Positions 26,621-35,150 of a stretch of 64,000 nucleotides of DNA are shown in pieces. Origin of the DNA: Verrucomicrobiaceae bacterium (GTDB taxonomy: Bacteria > Verrucomicrobiota > Verrucomicrobiia > Verrucomicrobiales > Verrucomicrobiaceae); assembly GCA_016713035.1 (NCBI GenBank), contig JADJPW010000001.1, positions 1,302,001 to 1,366,000 of the forward strand, given 5' to 3'. The notes below the pieces were generated by a model. The model did no database searches, was not told the origin of the DNA, and was given only the letters and a program-made list of their open reading frames with translations. Position numbers and translations under genes: made by a program. Position 1 is the first letter of the stretch; each line of letters starts with the position of its first letter.

Positions 26621-29600
26621 ATGATCGCCCGCACCATCCTCACCGCCCGCATCGACGAAGTCCGCGAGGCACTGCGTCGTGCACGGCTCCTGCGGCATCT
26701 CGCCGTCGTTCTCGTCATCGGCATCCTGGTGCGCGGGGCCTTTCTCATCGCCAGTTGGCAAGGCGTGCGCATCCCGCGTCACATCGACCGCTGGAGCATG
26801 CTCGCCCTCATCGCGCTCGGCCTTTTCGCTTACCTCAAAGGCCGCCGCAGCATCTGGAGTGACCGCGACATCGCCCGACTCATCGAGCAAAAGCACCCCA
26901 CGCTCGACTCCCTCCTCCTCACCGCCATCGAGCATGAATCACCGGCCGCCGAGCCCGCCGGTTATCTACATGAGCGACTCATCGACCACGCCCTCGCCCG
27001 CAGCGCCACGCAGAACTGGCCCGTCACCGTCGCTGATGCGCCCTACCGCCGCGCCCTGACCGCCGCGTGGATCGCCGCCCTCGCATTCGTCGCCATCTTC
27101 CTCGCGCCGCGTCCAGGCGGCTCACTTCAAAAATCAGCCATCAAAAATCCTCCATCGGCGGTTCCTTCTTCGTCCACCTTCTCCGCCACCCTCACCCCCG
27201 GCGACACCGAGGTCGAGCGCAACTCCCGCCTCATCATCGAGGCACGCTTTGAAGGCCCCGTCCCCGCCGATGCCACGCTCGTCCTCAGCGACACCGACGG
27301 CAAAGAACGCGACCGCCAGCCCATGCGTCTCACCGTCGATGGCCAGGTCTATGGCGGCCTCATCGCCAAAGTCGAGCGCGACACCCGTTACCACGTCGAG
27401 TTCGCGGGCGAAAAATCCCAGCAGCACACCCTCACCGTCTATGACTTTCCCGCCCTCGTCCGCAGCGATGTGATCGTCACCCCGCCCGCCTACGCCAAGC
27501 TCCCGTCCAAAGAGACCAAGAACACCCAAAAAGTCACCGCCCTCGAAGGCTCCAAGATCGCCTGGAAGATCAAAGTGAACAAACCGCTCCTCGCCCCTGG
27601 CGCCACCACCACCAGCGTCTCCCCATTCACACCGCATCTCACCGCCGCCGAGCTTTTTGGCGAGGACAAGACCATCATCCCACTCACACCCAGCGCCACC
27701 GATCCCACACTGCTCGAAGGCACCCTGGATGCCAAACAGACGCAAAAATACCGCCTCCACCTCGTCGATGAAGCCGACCGCGCGAACAAAAATCCGCCTT
27801 GGTTCACCGTCACCGTGCAGAGCAATCAGCTCGCCAAAATCGAAGTCGTCTTCCCCAAGCGCGACCTCCAAGTCTCCAGCATCCAGGAGCTACCCGTCGA
27901 AGCCAAAGTCTCCGATGACCTCAGCGTCTTGCGCTCTGGTGCCGTCTTCAGCATCAACGGCAACACCCACGAAATCCCCTTCACCCACGCACCCACCGCC
28001 CCGCAGAAAAAGCAGGACGTGCAGACCCAGCTCGCGCTCGAAAAACACGGCACCCAACCACGCCAACTCGTCAGCTACTACTTCTGGGCAGAAGACACCG
28101 GACCCCAGGGCGAAATCCGCCGCAACATGAGCGACATGTTCTTCGCCGACGTGCGCCACTTTGAAGACATCTTCCGCGAGGCCGAAGCCCCACCGCCCGA
28201 GCCCGGCCAGCCCAAACCCAAAGCCGCCAAGCTCGTCGAGCTGCAAAAACAAGTCGTCAACGCCACCTGGAAACTCATCCGCGACACCAACGGCGGCCGC
28301 AGCATGGACAGCGCCGCACCCGATGTCGGCGTCGTCCACCAGAGCCAGGGCCTCGCTATGGAGCAGACCAAAGAAGCCATGGAAGAAGTCGAAGACGCCG
28401 AAATGAAACAGGCCCTCACCGAAGCCTGGAAAAGCATGAAGGACGCCCTCGACCCGCTCAACCAAGCCGCCGAAGAAAAAAAGCGCTCCCCGCTGAACCA
28501 AGCCCTCACCTTTGAGCAAAGCGCCCTCGAATGGCTCCACCGCGCCCAAAGCCGCGAGCACCAAGTCATGAGCTCAGATAAGGCGATGGCTGGGCAAACA
28601 AACAATGAGAATCAAATCATGGACTTGGAGCTCAAACAGAAAGAGCAGCGCTACGAAGAAGAAAAAGCCGCAACCGAAGAACAAACCGCCGAGCAGCAAG
28701 AAAACCTCCAAGTCCTCAACCGCCTCAAAGAACTCGCCCGCCGCCAAGAAGCACTGGCCGAGAAAATGAAGGAACTGCAAAACCAGCTCGCCAAAGCCAA
28801 AACCGAAGAAGAAAAACAAGAGCTCGAAAACCAGCTCAAACGCCTCCAAGCCGAGCAAGAAAAGCTCCTCAGCGACCTCGACGAGCTCAAAGAGCGCATG
28901 GAAAACCCCGAGAACGCTCAAACCATGGCCGAAGCCAAAGAGCAGCTCGAACAAACCCGCGAAAAGGTCAACGAAGCCGCCGAACAGCTCAAAAACCAGC
29001 AACTCACCGAAGCCACCAACGCCGCCACCCGCGCCCAACGCGAGCTGGAAAAAATGCAGGAAGACTTCCGCCAGAAAACGAGCAAAAAATTCGCCGATGA
29101 GGTGAAGCAGCTCAAACAGCAAGCCCAACAAGCCGCCGAAGCGCAGAAGAAAATCAGCCAAGCCATCGAAAACCAAAAACCAGAAAGCGAAGGCGAAAAA
29201 GACCTCTCCCAAGCCCTCAAAGACCAAGCCCAGGCCCGCCAAATCGCCGAGCAGCAGGAGAACGTCGAAAAGCTGCTCAACAACATGCGCCAGCTCAGTG
29301 AACAGGCCGAGCAGAGCGAGCCTATCCTCCACAAAAACCTCTACGATGCCGTGCGCAAAGCGCAGACCAGCGGCCTCGAAGAAAACCTCCAAGAAACCCG
29401 CGACCAACTCCGCTACGGCACCCAAGCCGAAGCCCAAGAAGCCGACCGCAAAGCCTCCAACGCCATCGAAGACCTGAAAAAAGGCGTCGAAAAAGCCGCC
29501 GAAAGCGTCCTCGGCAGCGAAACCGAAGCCCTACGCGTCGCCAAGAGCGAGCTCGACAAACTCATCGAAGAAGCCAAAAAAGAAGAAGCCAACGGCAATG

Positions 29601-30475
29601 CTCAAAAACCCGGCGAAGGCGAACCCAAAGGCCAAGCCTCCTCTCAAAGCGAAAAACCCGGTGAAGGCCAAAAACCCGGTGAAGGTGAACCCAAAGGCCA
29701 AACTGCCTCAAAAGGCGAAAAACCCGGTGAAGGCCAAAAACCCGGTGAAGGCGAACCCAAAGGCCAAACCGCCTCAAAAGGCGCAAAACCCGGCGAAGGC
29801 CAAAAAACCGGCGAGGGCGAACCCAAAGGCGAAAAACCCGGCCCGGGAGCCGCCAAGGGCTCCCAAATGGCCCAATCAGACCAACCCAGCAGCGAATCAC
29901 CGCAGCCTGGTGATCAACCCGCTGAAGGCGAAGGCAAACAACCTGGCCAAGGCCAATCCAAAGGCCAAAACAGCAACCGCCAAACCGCTGACTCATCCGA
30001 TCCCTCTGCCCCCAACACTGCACGCGGCCCCACCACCGACCGCGACAGCGACAACGACCGCCGCCGCCCGCAAATCAACGGCGGTGCAGTCTCCGAAGCC
30101 CTCTTCTTCGACGACACCCAGCAGCAGCCTGACAACACCATCTTCACCGGCGACGGCTATGACCGCTGGAGCGACCGTCTGCGCAATGTGGAGGAACTCC
30201 TCAACAACCCCGAGCTTCGCAACGAAACCGCCAAAATCCTCGACCGTGCCCGTGAGTTGCGCGTGGACCTCAAGCGCAGCAACGAAGCCCCCCAGGTCAC
30301 CACTTTGAACGCCCGCATCACACAGCCGCTCATCGAGCTACGCGACCGCGTCATCGAAGAGCTCTCCAAAAAAGACGCCGGCAAAAATCTCGCCCCCGTG
30401 GACCGCGATCCCGTCCCCGCCGAGTTCCGCGACCTCGTGAAGCGCTACTACAAAGAACTCGGTGCCGGGAAGTAA
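26621..30475 (+). CDS. DUF4175-type membrane protein with long coiled coil and KPGEG repeats
   Basis: The 1284-aa protein begins with a cytoplasmic helix, two membrane segments (about residues 28-47 and 60-76), a short loop and a third segment (about 145-162), then beta-rich Ig-like periplasmic domains to about 500. A very long Glu/Gln/Lys/Ala-rich coiled coil covers about 640-990, followed by a low-complexity repeat region (about 995-1085) built from a 22-residue unit related to GEKPGEGQKPGEGEPKGQ. A conserved-looking helical C-terminus ends the protein (FTGDGYDRWSDRLRNVEELL). This is the DUF4175 layout of Bacteroidota, Planctomycetota and Verrucomicrobiota, always near DUF58 and BatA genes. 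Function is unknown; a structural or mechanosensing envelope role is only a guess. Confidence 0.75.
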   Translation: MIARTILTARIDEVREALRRARLLRHLAVVLVIGILVRGAFLIASWQGVRIPRHIDRWSMLALIALGLFAYLKGRRSIWSDRDIARLIEQKHPTLDSLLLTAIEHESPAAEPAGYLHERLIDHALARSATQNWPVTVADAPYRRALTAAWIAALAFVAIFLAPRPGGSLQKSAIKNPPSAVPSSSTFSATLTPGDTEVERNSRLIIEARFEGPVPADATLVLSDTDGKERDRQPMRLTVDGQVYGGLIAKVERDTRYHVEFAGEKSQQHTLTVYDFPALVRSDVIVTPPAYAKLPSKETKNTQKVTALEGSKIAWKIKVNKPLLAPGATTTSVSPFTPHLTAAELFGEDKTIIPLTPSATDPTLLEGTLDAKQTQKYRLHLVDEADRANKNPPWFTVTVQSNQLAKIEVVFPKRDLQVSSIQELPVEAKVSDDLSVLRSGAVFSINGNTHEIPFTHAPTAPQKKQDVQTQLALEKHGTQPRQLVSYYFWAEDTGPQGEIRRNMSDMFFADVRHFEDIFREAEAPPPEPGQPKPKAAKLVELQKQVVNATWKLIRDTNGGRSMDSAAPDVGVVHQSQGLAMEQTKEAMEEVEDAEMKQALTEAWKSMKDALDPLNQAAEEKKRSPLNQALTFEQSALEWLHRAQSREHQVMSSDKAMAGQTNNENQIMDLELKQKEQRYEEEKAATEEQTAEQQENLQVLNRLKELARRQEALAEKMKELQNQLAKAKTEEEKQELENQLKRLQAEQEKLLSDLDELKERMENPENAQTMAEAKEQLEQTREKVNEAAEQLKNQQLTEATNAATRAQRELEKMQEDFRQKTSKKFADEVKQLKQQAQQAAEAQKKISQAIENQKPESEGEKDLSQALKDQAQARQIAEQQENVEKLLNNMRQLSEQAEQSEPILHKNLYDAVRKAQTSGLEENLQETRDQLRYGTQAEAQEADRKASNAIEDLKKGVEKAAESVLGSETEALRVAKSELDKLIEEAKKEEANGNAQKPGEGEPKGQASSQSEKPGEGQKPGEGEPKGQTASKGEKPGEGQKPGEGEPKGQTASKGAKPGEGQKTGEGEPKGEKPGPGAAKGSQMAQSDQPSSESPQPGDQPAEGEGKQPGQGQSKGQNSNRQTADSSDPSAPNTARGPTTDRDSDNDRRRPQINGGAVSEALFFDDTQQQPDNTIFTGDGYDRWSDRLRNVEELLNNPELRNETAKILDRARELRVDLKRSNEAPQVTTLNARITQPLIELRDRVIEELSKKDAGKNLAPVDRDPVPAEFRDLVKRYYKELGAGK
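29604..29850 (+). repeat. in-frame tandem repeat, about 66-bp unit
   Basis: Three to four copies of a 66-nt unit (22 codons; core KPGEGQKPGEGEPKG) lie in tandem inside the DUF4175 gene, with high DNA identity between the middle copies. Because the unit is a multiple of three, copy-number change would alter length without breaking the frame. Confidence 0.75.
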
Positions 30476-30499
30476 TCCGTGTATGATGTCGAGCTCCGC

Positions 30500-30689
30500 A
30501 GTCGCAATAGCGTCGTGGAGTGCGTGCGGCAAGCCTTAGCGCGACGCCGCTGTCGCGTGCCGGACGGTGCTCAATGGCCTGAGTGCACTCTTCATGCGAT
30601 CGACAGCGGTGTCGTCGATGCAAGGTGCCCTTGCATCTCTGCCACCGCATTGATTCGCTTCGCTCCGGTTCCACGACGCTGTCGCGATT
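30500..30689. repeat. multi-hairpin palindromic element between convergent genes
   Basis: Outer arms at 30500-30519 and 30670-30689 match imperfectly as an inverted repeat (about 17 of 20). Inside are a perfect 9-bp hairpin (GATGCAAGG TGC CCTTGCATC, 30617-30637) and a 6-bp one (CGCGAC ... GTCGCG, 30540-30557). It fills the 271-bp gap between two convergent genes, so it could terminate both. The nested structure also fits a REP/MITE-like element. I see no gene in this gap. Confidence 0.65.
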
Positions 30690-30746
30690 TTTGGAAGCCC
30701 ATTCTTCAGGCAACATCATTCCGCCGACGCACCCAATGCCCCGCAC

Positions 30747-32324
30747 TCACTGCAAGCAGCCCTGAATGAAGGCACGGATGTCTGCGTGCATCTTTTTCAG
30801 GTCCGGCAAGTTCGTGTACATCATGTGACCGGAGTCGTATTCGGCCAGATGGATGTTTTTGCGAAGGCTGGTAGGGATAGCTAGGTGGCGCAGGCTGTGA
30901 ATCATGTTATCCGGCGGTGTGACGAGGTCCGCCCAGCCCATCAGCGCCAGCACTTGCAGGTGCGGATTGCCCTTCATGGCCTTGGAGAGATCGCGGTTCA
31001 CGCTGGTGTAACTGTTGCCATCGCCGTGGTTCCAGCCGGGCTGCGGTTTCAGCGCTTCATAGGGCTGATCGCGCTCAAATTTCAGCACATCACGCAGGTA
31101 AGCATTCATGCTGGCGGCAGCGATGCCACCGACGACGTTCATGAAGGGATCAATCTCGGGGTGATTCTCGGCGATGTCTGCATCCTGGCCCGTGACGCGT
31201 GCATCGTAGGCACCCAGCACCAGTCCACGGTCACGCAGCAGATGCTCACGGAACAGACCGGCACTGATGAGCATGTCATGAGCGTCAATGAGCTTTTCCG
31301 GTAGGCCCGTGAGGCGTGCGAGCTTCTTCACCACCGTGGCACGCTCTGCGGCGGGTAAATCACGGGCCATGTGCAGTGCGTAAGCGTATTCACGGTAGGC
31401 AAAGGCGCGGGCCTCTGCCACGGCTTGATCACGCGTGCCATTTTGCAGATCTGGCGGGAGTTTGTGGTGATAGTGCGCCACCGCCGTCAGCGCGGGTAGC
31501 AGCACTTGATTGGGCAGATCGTTCAAGGTGGTGCCCATGAGCGTATCATAGTCCAGCAGGCCAGATACGATGATCAGGCCATTGAGATAGATGCGGTGCC
31601 TGCTAGCCAGATGTTCCGCGAGTCCACCGCCACGGATGCCGCCGTAGCTCTCACCCGCGATGAATTTCGGTGAGGGCCAGCGGCCCTCCCGCGTGATCCA
31701 CAGGCGGATGAATTCTGCCACGGCCTGGATGTCCTCCCGCACCCCGAGGAACTCGCCTACTTTGCCGGGGTCCGTGGCTTGGCTGAAGCCGGTATTCACC
31801 GGGTCGATGAAGACGAGATCGGTTTCACTGAGGAGTGAGTATTCATTCGGCACGAGTCCGCCGGGTGGTCTGGGCGGCTGGAGACCATCAGGCGCTAATC
31901 CGACACGCTGTGGACCAAAAGCCCCGAGGTGAAGCCACACACTGCTGCTCCCAGGACCGCCATTGAAGCAAAAAGTGACTGGTCGCACCCGTGCATCCGC
32001 CCCTTCTGCCGTGTAGGCGGTGTAGAACATCTGCGCAGAGGGTTTCCCATCCGCTTTCAGCACCGGCAGCATGGCTGCGGTGGCCTTGTAGCGCACTTCC
32101 TTGCCACCGATGGTCACAGCACCGTGCGTGATGGAGGCATCCTTCGATTTCTCAGGGGCAGGGGTCGGCTTCGCGTCAGCCGCTGGTTTAGTGTCCTTTT
32201 TCTCGTGCTTTTCATCGGCAGCAGGTGCCACAGGCTTAGGAGTCTCCTTGGCGGCCTCCTGCGCATGCGAGTGGAGACATAGTGCGAGTGATAAAGCGGG
32301 TGCGAGAACACGTGAAATAGCCAT
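30747..32324 (-). CDS. secreted serine carboxypeptidase, S10 family
   Basis: The 525-aa protein starts with a signal peptide (MAISRVLAPALSLALCLHSHA) and a Lys/Pro/Ala-rich linker (about residues 22-70). The S10 carboxypeptidase domain follows: FNGGPGSSSVWLHLGAFGP (oxyanion region), the nucleophile in FIAGESYGG, the Asp in MGWADLVTPP (about 460), and the His in YDSGHMMYTN (about 500). Family members remove C-terminal residues from peptides, often at low pH. Bacterial S10 proteins of this kind are frequent in Verrucomicrobiota and Acidobacteriota and probably serve peptide scavenging outside the cytoplasm. It appears monocistronic and converges on the DUF4175 gene. Confidence 0.9.
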   Translation of the reverse strand: MAISRVLAPALSLALCLHSHAQEAAKETPKPVAPAADEKHEKKDTKPAADAKPTPAPEKSKDASITHGAVTIGGKEVRYKATAAMLPVLKADGKPSAQMFYTAYTAEGADARVRPVTFCFNGGPGSSSVWLHLGAFGPQRVGLAPDGLQPPRPPGGLVPNEYSLLSETDLVFIDPVNTGFSQATDPGKVGEFLGVREDIQAVAEFIRLWITREGRWPSPKFIAGESYGGIRGGGLAEHLASRHRIYLNGLIIVSGLLDYDTLMGTTLNDLPNQVLLPALTAVAHYHHKLPPDLQNGTRDQAVAEARAFAYREYAYALHMARDLPAAERATVVKKLARLTGLPEKLIDAHDMLISAGLFREHLLRDRGLVLGAYDARVTGQDADIAENHPEIDPFMNVVGGIAAASMNAYLRDVLKFERDQPYEALKPQPGWNHGDGNSYTSVNRDLSKAMKGNPHLQVLALMGWADLVTPPDNMIHSLRHLAIPTSLRKNIHLAEYDSGHMMYTNLPDLKKMHADIRAFIQGCLQ

Positions 32325-32489
32325 AGAAAATCACGCTACTGGTTTGCTCCCGCAAAGTCGAGAGACGAATCAAATACCTAGCGAAAGAAGATGAAGCGGG
32401 GATGTCGATTAAACCCCAACCCACCTTGATCTCTGATGCTTTTCAATGTGGATGATTCGAGGAGGTGGGTTCGAGGAGGAATTACTTCA

Positions 32490-32900
32490 CTAATCAAACT
32501 CATGAGATACTTCGACGGTCAAAGAGCCACTATTGTCTCCGAACCCATTCCCTGTTCCAGCTCCAGCCTCGTCGTTTGCAGTTAGCCATAGTTCACCTTT
32601 GAGGGCTTCTGGTATACTTGACAGGCCTCCCACAGCAAAAGGGGCACTACCACCGCCATTGTTTACTCCCCCGACCTTGCCTATCAACGAACCCTCTGGT
32701 GCACCAGGCAAGAGATAAGTCCCACCAGCAGAGTAGGCCGGATTACCTGCTGCTCCCACAGGACCCCAGTGTGGGTTCGTTCTCCATTCGCCATGCAAGA
32801 ACTTTACGGTGACGCGGTCACCTTCTCGGATGATGACACCAGTTGCATTCCAGAAGCCCTCGGGACGGGCCTTTACTTCGCAGATGACAGTAGTTTTCAT
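32490..32900 (-). CDS. LecA/PA-IL-like lectin domain protein
   Basis: The 136-aa protein resembles the galactophilic lectin LecA (PA-IL) of Pseudomonas along its length: the REGDRVTVKF strand, the HWGPVGAAGNP loop (WGPQGD in LecA), APEGSLIGKVG, an LWLTANDE strand, and the C-terminal GFGDNSGSLTVEV (GNNSGSFSV in LecA). In LecA the Asn/Asp residues of these last loops bind Ca and galactose; N and D are kept here (TANDE, FGDNSG). It has no signal peptide, as LecA also lacks one. The ATG at 32900 overlaps the stop of the diiron-protein gene by ATGA, so it is coupled to that operon as its last gene. The open frame upstream to 32963 has no homology and is left out. Confidence 0.75.
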   Translation of the reverse strand: MKTTVICEVKARPEGFWNATGVIIREGDRVTVKFLHGEWRTNPHWGPVGAAGNPAYSAGGTYLLPGAPEGSLIGKVGGVNNGGGSAPFAVGGLSSIPEALKGELWLTANDEAGAGTGNGFGDNSGSLTVEVSHEFD

Positions 32901-33703
32901 ATCGTTTGGTTTGTGTGTTTCTGGTTTTGCGGGTTGAGGGGAATCTGGGTGGTCTGGGACCATCGGCCCAAGGCAGTTTTTGCTCGCTTATAAGCAGCGT
33001 TCCAGACGGGGAGGGGATAGACGGCGAGGAAGCGCTCCATGCCGTTGACGACAGAGTCGTAGGCCTGAGGGTAGCGTTTGACCGTCTCCTCGATCATGGC
33101 TTTGACCAGAGCGGCGTGCTTTTCATCCTCGGTGGAGTGGAAGGTGAGGTATTCCTTGGCTTTGTCGGGGAAGCCCTTCTTGGCCAGGATTGCCATGACT
33201 CGCTTCGAGACGATGGGGGTGAGGCCTTCAAACGGATACAAGGCTCCGAGATACGCGAAGGGATCCCTCAGTTTTGTGATCATCCACCACACGGCAGAGA
33301 CGGAAAATGAGGCCGTGCTTATCGTGTGTCCGTGCTGTGCATATTCCGCACTCCCTCCGAGTGCTACGTAGTCACGCAGAGCCATTTCACCGTGGTCGAA
33401 CTCTTCTGCCTGATGGCGTAGCAGTGCCTTGATCATGCGCACTGGCATTGAGCGGGGCATCTGGCCGATGCTGGCGATGGCGGCCTCAATGACGTGCTGC
33501 TGATAGGAAACGATTTCCAGATAGACCTCTCGTAGAAAGGCACACACGAACTCTGGCTTGGCCTTTGGGCTAATGAGTTCCTTCCAGAAAACAGTGGCTT
33601 CGATTTCAGTGAGCAGCAGCTCAATGCGTGCATCCAGGACCGAGGTAATACTGGGGCGTGCTTTGGCTGGTCCTCTAGCAGTAGGATTCTTGGTGTGTGT
33701 CAT
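32897..33703 (-). CDS. haem-oxygenase-like diiron protein
   Basis: The 268-aa helical protein has the ligand pattern of the haem-oxygenase-like diiron oxidase/oxygenase superfamily (iron-containing redox enzyme, TenA/UndA/BesC-like fold): HQAEEFDHGEMAL (Glu and His), YPFEGLTP (Glu), and FHSTEDEKHAALV (His, Asp, His). All expected metal ligands seem present, so it is likely active. Such enzymes carry out N-oxygenation, C-C cleavage or desaturation on amino or fatty acids. The ATG at 33703 lies 4 nt after the stop of the GNAT gene; the frame extends to 33880 but that part is Cys/Pro-rich and overlaps the GNAT gene. The stop overlaps the lectin start. Confidence 0.72.
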   Translation of the reverse strand: MTHTKNPTARGPAKARPSITSVLDARIELLLTEIEATVFWKELISPKAKPEFVCAFLREVYLEIVSYQQHVIEAAIASIGQMPRSMPVRMIKALLRHQAEEFDHGEMALRDYVALGGSAEYAQHGHTISTASFSVSAVWWMITKLRDPFAYLGALYPFEGLTPIVSKRVMAILAKKGFPDKAKEYLTFHSTEDEKHAALVKAMIEETVKRYPQAYDSVVNGMERFLAVYPLPVWNAAYKRAKTALGRWSQTTQIPLNPQNQKHTNQTI

Positions 33704-33707
33704 AAGG

Positions 33708-34370
33708 TTAGGCGGCGCGGGTTTGGGTTGGACTGGGGTGATGGGCTTGGATGGCGGGTTGCAGAAGCTGCTGAGCGGTGTGGTGGGGGCAGAGCTGGCG
33801 GCAGGCGCGTGCGAAGGGGGAGCGCACACTTTCCAGGTGCTGCAGATCCGAGAGCAGCAGCACCAGCGGCAGCACGTCACCGTATTCGGGGTGATGGATT
33901 CGGCTGCGATAGCGGCGGTAGCCTAGTCCCTCGAAGAGCGATTCCAGATGTGGATTGCAGTCGATGAAGTCGATTTGAATGCCCTCCTTGAGACCAAACC
34001 GATAGATCTCTAGGGCCAATCTGAGGCCGAGGAAACTGCATCGCAGACTGGGGGCCACCATAAACTTGGAGGTGATGCTGACGCGCGGCAGCGGGTAGTC
34101 CCCCAGGCACTCCAACCCATACAATTGGCGATAGATTCCAAAGTCGGATTCTCCACCAAAGTTTATCCTGCCGGTGCCCACCACACGGCCCTGCTCATCT
34201 TCTGCGATGAACAGGTGAGCCGTGTCATCCAGCGGCTCGATGATGGTGCGTTCATCATGGTTGGCATGATGCTGCGGACGCTGCATCTCTTCTACATACA
34301 CCTCATATCGGAAACGATAGAGGCGATGGAAGTCGCGCTGAGAGACGGCCTTGCGGACAGTGATCGGCAT
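33708..34370 (-). CDS. GNAT acyltransferase, autoinducer-synthase/FeeM-like
   Basis: The 220-aa protein fits the N-acyl amino acid synthase / PEP-CTERM-associated acyltransferase group, which joins an acyl-ACP or acyl-CoA chain to an amino acid or amine. Visible elements are the N-terminal LYRFRYEVYVEEM (as in LuxI- and FeeM-type enzymes), VVGTGRINFG, a VSITSKFMVAPSLRCSFLG cofactor-binding strand/loop, and a closing GLGYRRYRSRI. It shares the downstream motif VRSPFARACR with the second GNAT gene (37952-39103, VRSPFLRVCR). It sits in the operon between the ATPase-GAF gene (84-nt gap) and a diiron protein (4-nt gap). Acyl donor and acceptor are unknown. Confidence 0.72.
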   Translation of the reverse strand: MPITVRKAVSQRDFHRLYRFRYEVYVEEMQRPQHHANHDERTIIEPLDDTAHLFIAEDEQGRVVGTGRINFGGESDFGIYRQLYGLECLGDYPLPRVSITSKFMVAPSLRCSFLGLRLALEIYRFGLKEGIQIDFIDCNPHLESLFEGLGYRRYRSRIHHPEYGDVLPLVLLLSDLQHLESVRSPFARACRQLCPHHTAQQLLQPAIQAHHPSPTQTRAA

Positions 34371-34454
34371 GGGTAGTGGGAGTGTTCACGCCTTACTGTG
34401 CTGTCTGCCGATGGATGTTGCCGACCGAATCAAAAAGTTTTAGCGAACTGCGTT

Positions 34455-35150
34455 TCAGATCACCAGAGGCACTTCCTCGGCACTGCGTTGATGGAGAGTG
34501 ATCCAGGTCTCCATGAGTGGGGACAAGTGCTCGGCTAGTTCGTGAAAGTGCTTCTGATCAGCGGAGTCGAAACCGGCGTTGTGGGCCTTGTTGATCAGTT
34601 GGACGACGGCGAGCACGTTGCCAGCCCGGCCAAGCAAGGGCATGCACAGGATGTTTCTGGTGCGATAGCCGGTGCGCTGATCCACCTCACGATGGAAGGC
34701 GGGTTCAGCATAGGCGTCTGGCACGATCATGGGCAGGCCGGTGGCGGCGACGCGCCCGGCGATGCCTTTTCCCACGGAGATACGAATCTCGACTGGCTGA
34801 CCATCTCCCCCGACAGATGTGAGCGACCAGAGTTCTTGGTTGGGTGCATCCAACAAAAAAACGGTGCCTCGGTCCGCACTAAGGATGCGGCTAATCTTGG
34901 TGCCGAGCACTTCCAACAGTGTCCCCAGGAACTCCCGCAGGGAGGTGTGTGAGAGCAGTGACATGGCATCCAGCATATCGGCCATCTGCTCGGAGAGACG
35001 CTGGAGGAGAGCGGTAAAGTCATGCACGGGCAGTTGGCTGACTTGGGCGGTTAACTCGTCCTTCCGACTGTATCGCATGAGAGCAGCGATTGTATTGCGG
35101 CTGCTGGTGAGGAACTCCTGTGAGAAGGAGGCGAGACGCCCTTCCTCCAA
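34455..35150 (-). CDS. GAF-domain part of a DevA-type ATPase-GAF fusion
   Basis: As read, this frame opens only with a TTG at 35150, but it continues upstream without a stop to about 35192, where HDQRILDIADRILSLEEGRLASFS takes over exactly where the ATPase frame loses homology. The region therefore looks like the C-terminal half of one ~448-residue protein. It has a helical linker (FLTSSRNTIAALMRYSRKDELTAQVSQLP, DFTALLQRLSEQMADMLDAM) and a GAF domain (about 34960-34500) with DRGTVFLLD, VGKGIAGRVAATG and NILCMPLL. GAF domains bind small ligands such as cyclic nucleotides or haem. I recall similar ABC-GAF fusions in cyanobacteria; this should be checked. Confidence 0.7.
   Translation of the reverse strand: MEEGRLASFSQEFLTSSRNTIAALMRYSRKDELTAQVSQLPVHDFTALLQRLSEQMADMLDAMSLLSHTSLREFLGTLLEVLGTKISRILSADRGTVFLLDAPNQELWSLTSVGGDGQPVEIRISVGKGIAGRVAATGLPMIVPDAYAEPAFHREVDQRTGYRTRNILCMPLLGRAGNVLAVVQLINKAHNAGFDSADQKHFHELAEHLSPLMETWITLHQRSAEEVPLVI

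Noticed and set aside
34455..35150. GAF protein as an independent gene starting at TTG 35150
   Set aside because: The frame has clear ABC-ATPase homology upstream of that TTG, so it is the C-terminal half of the ATPase gene.
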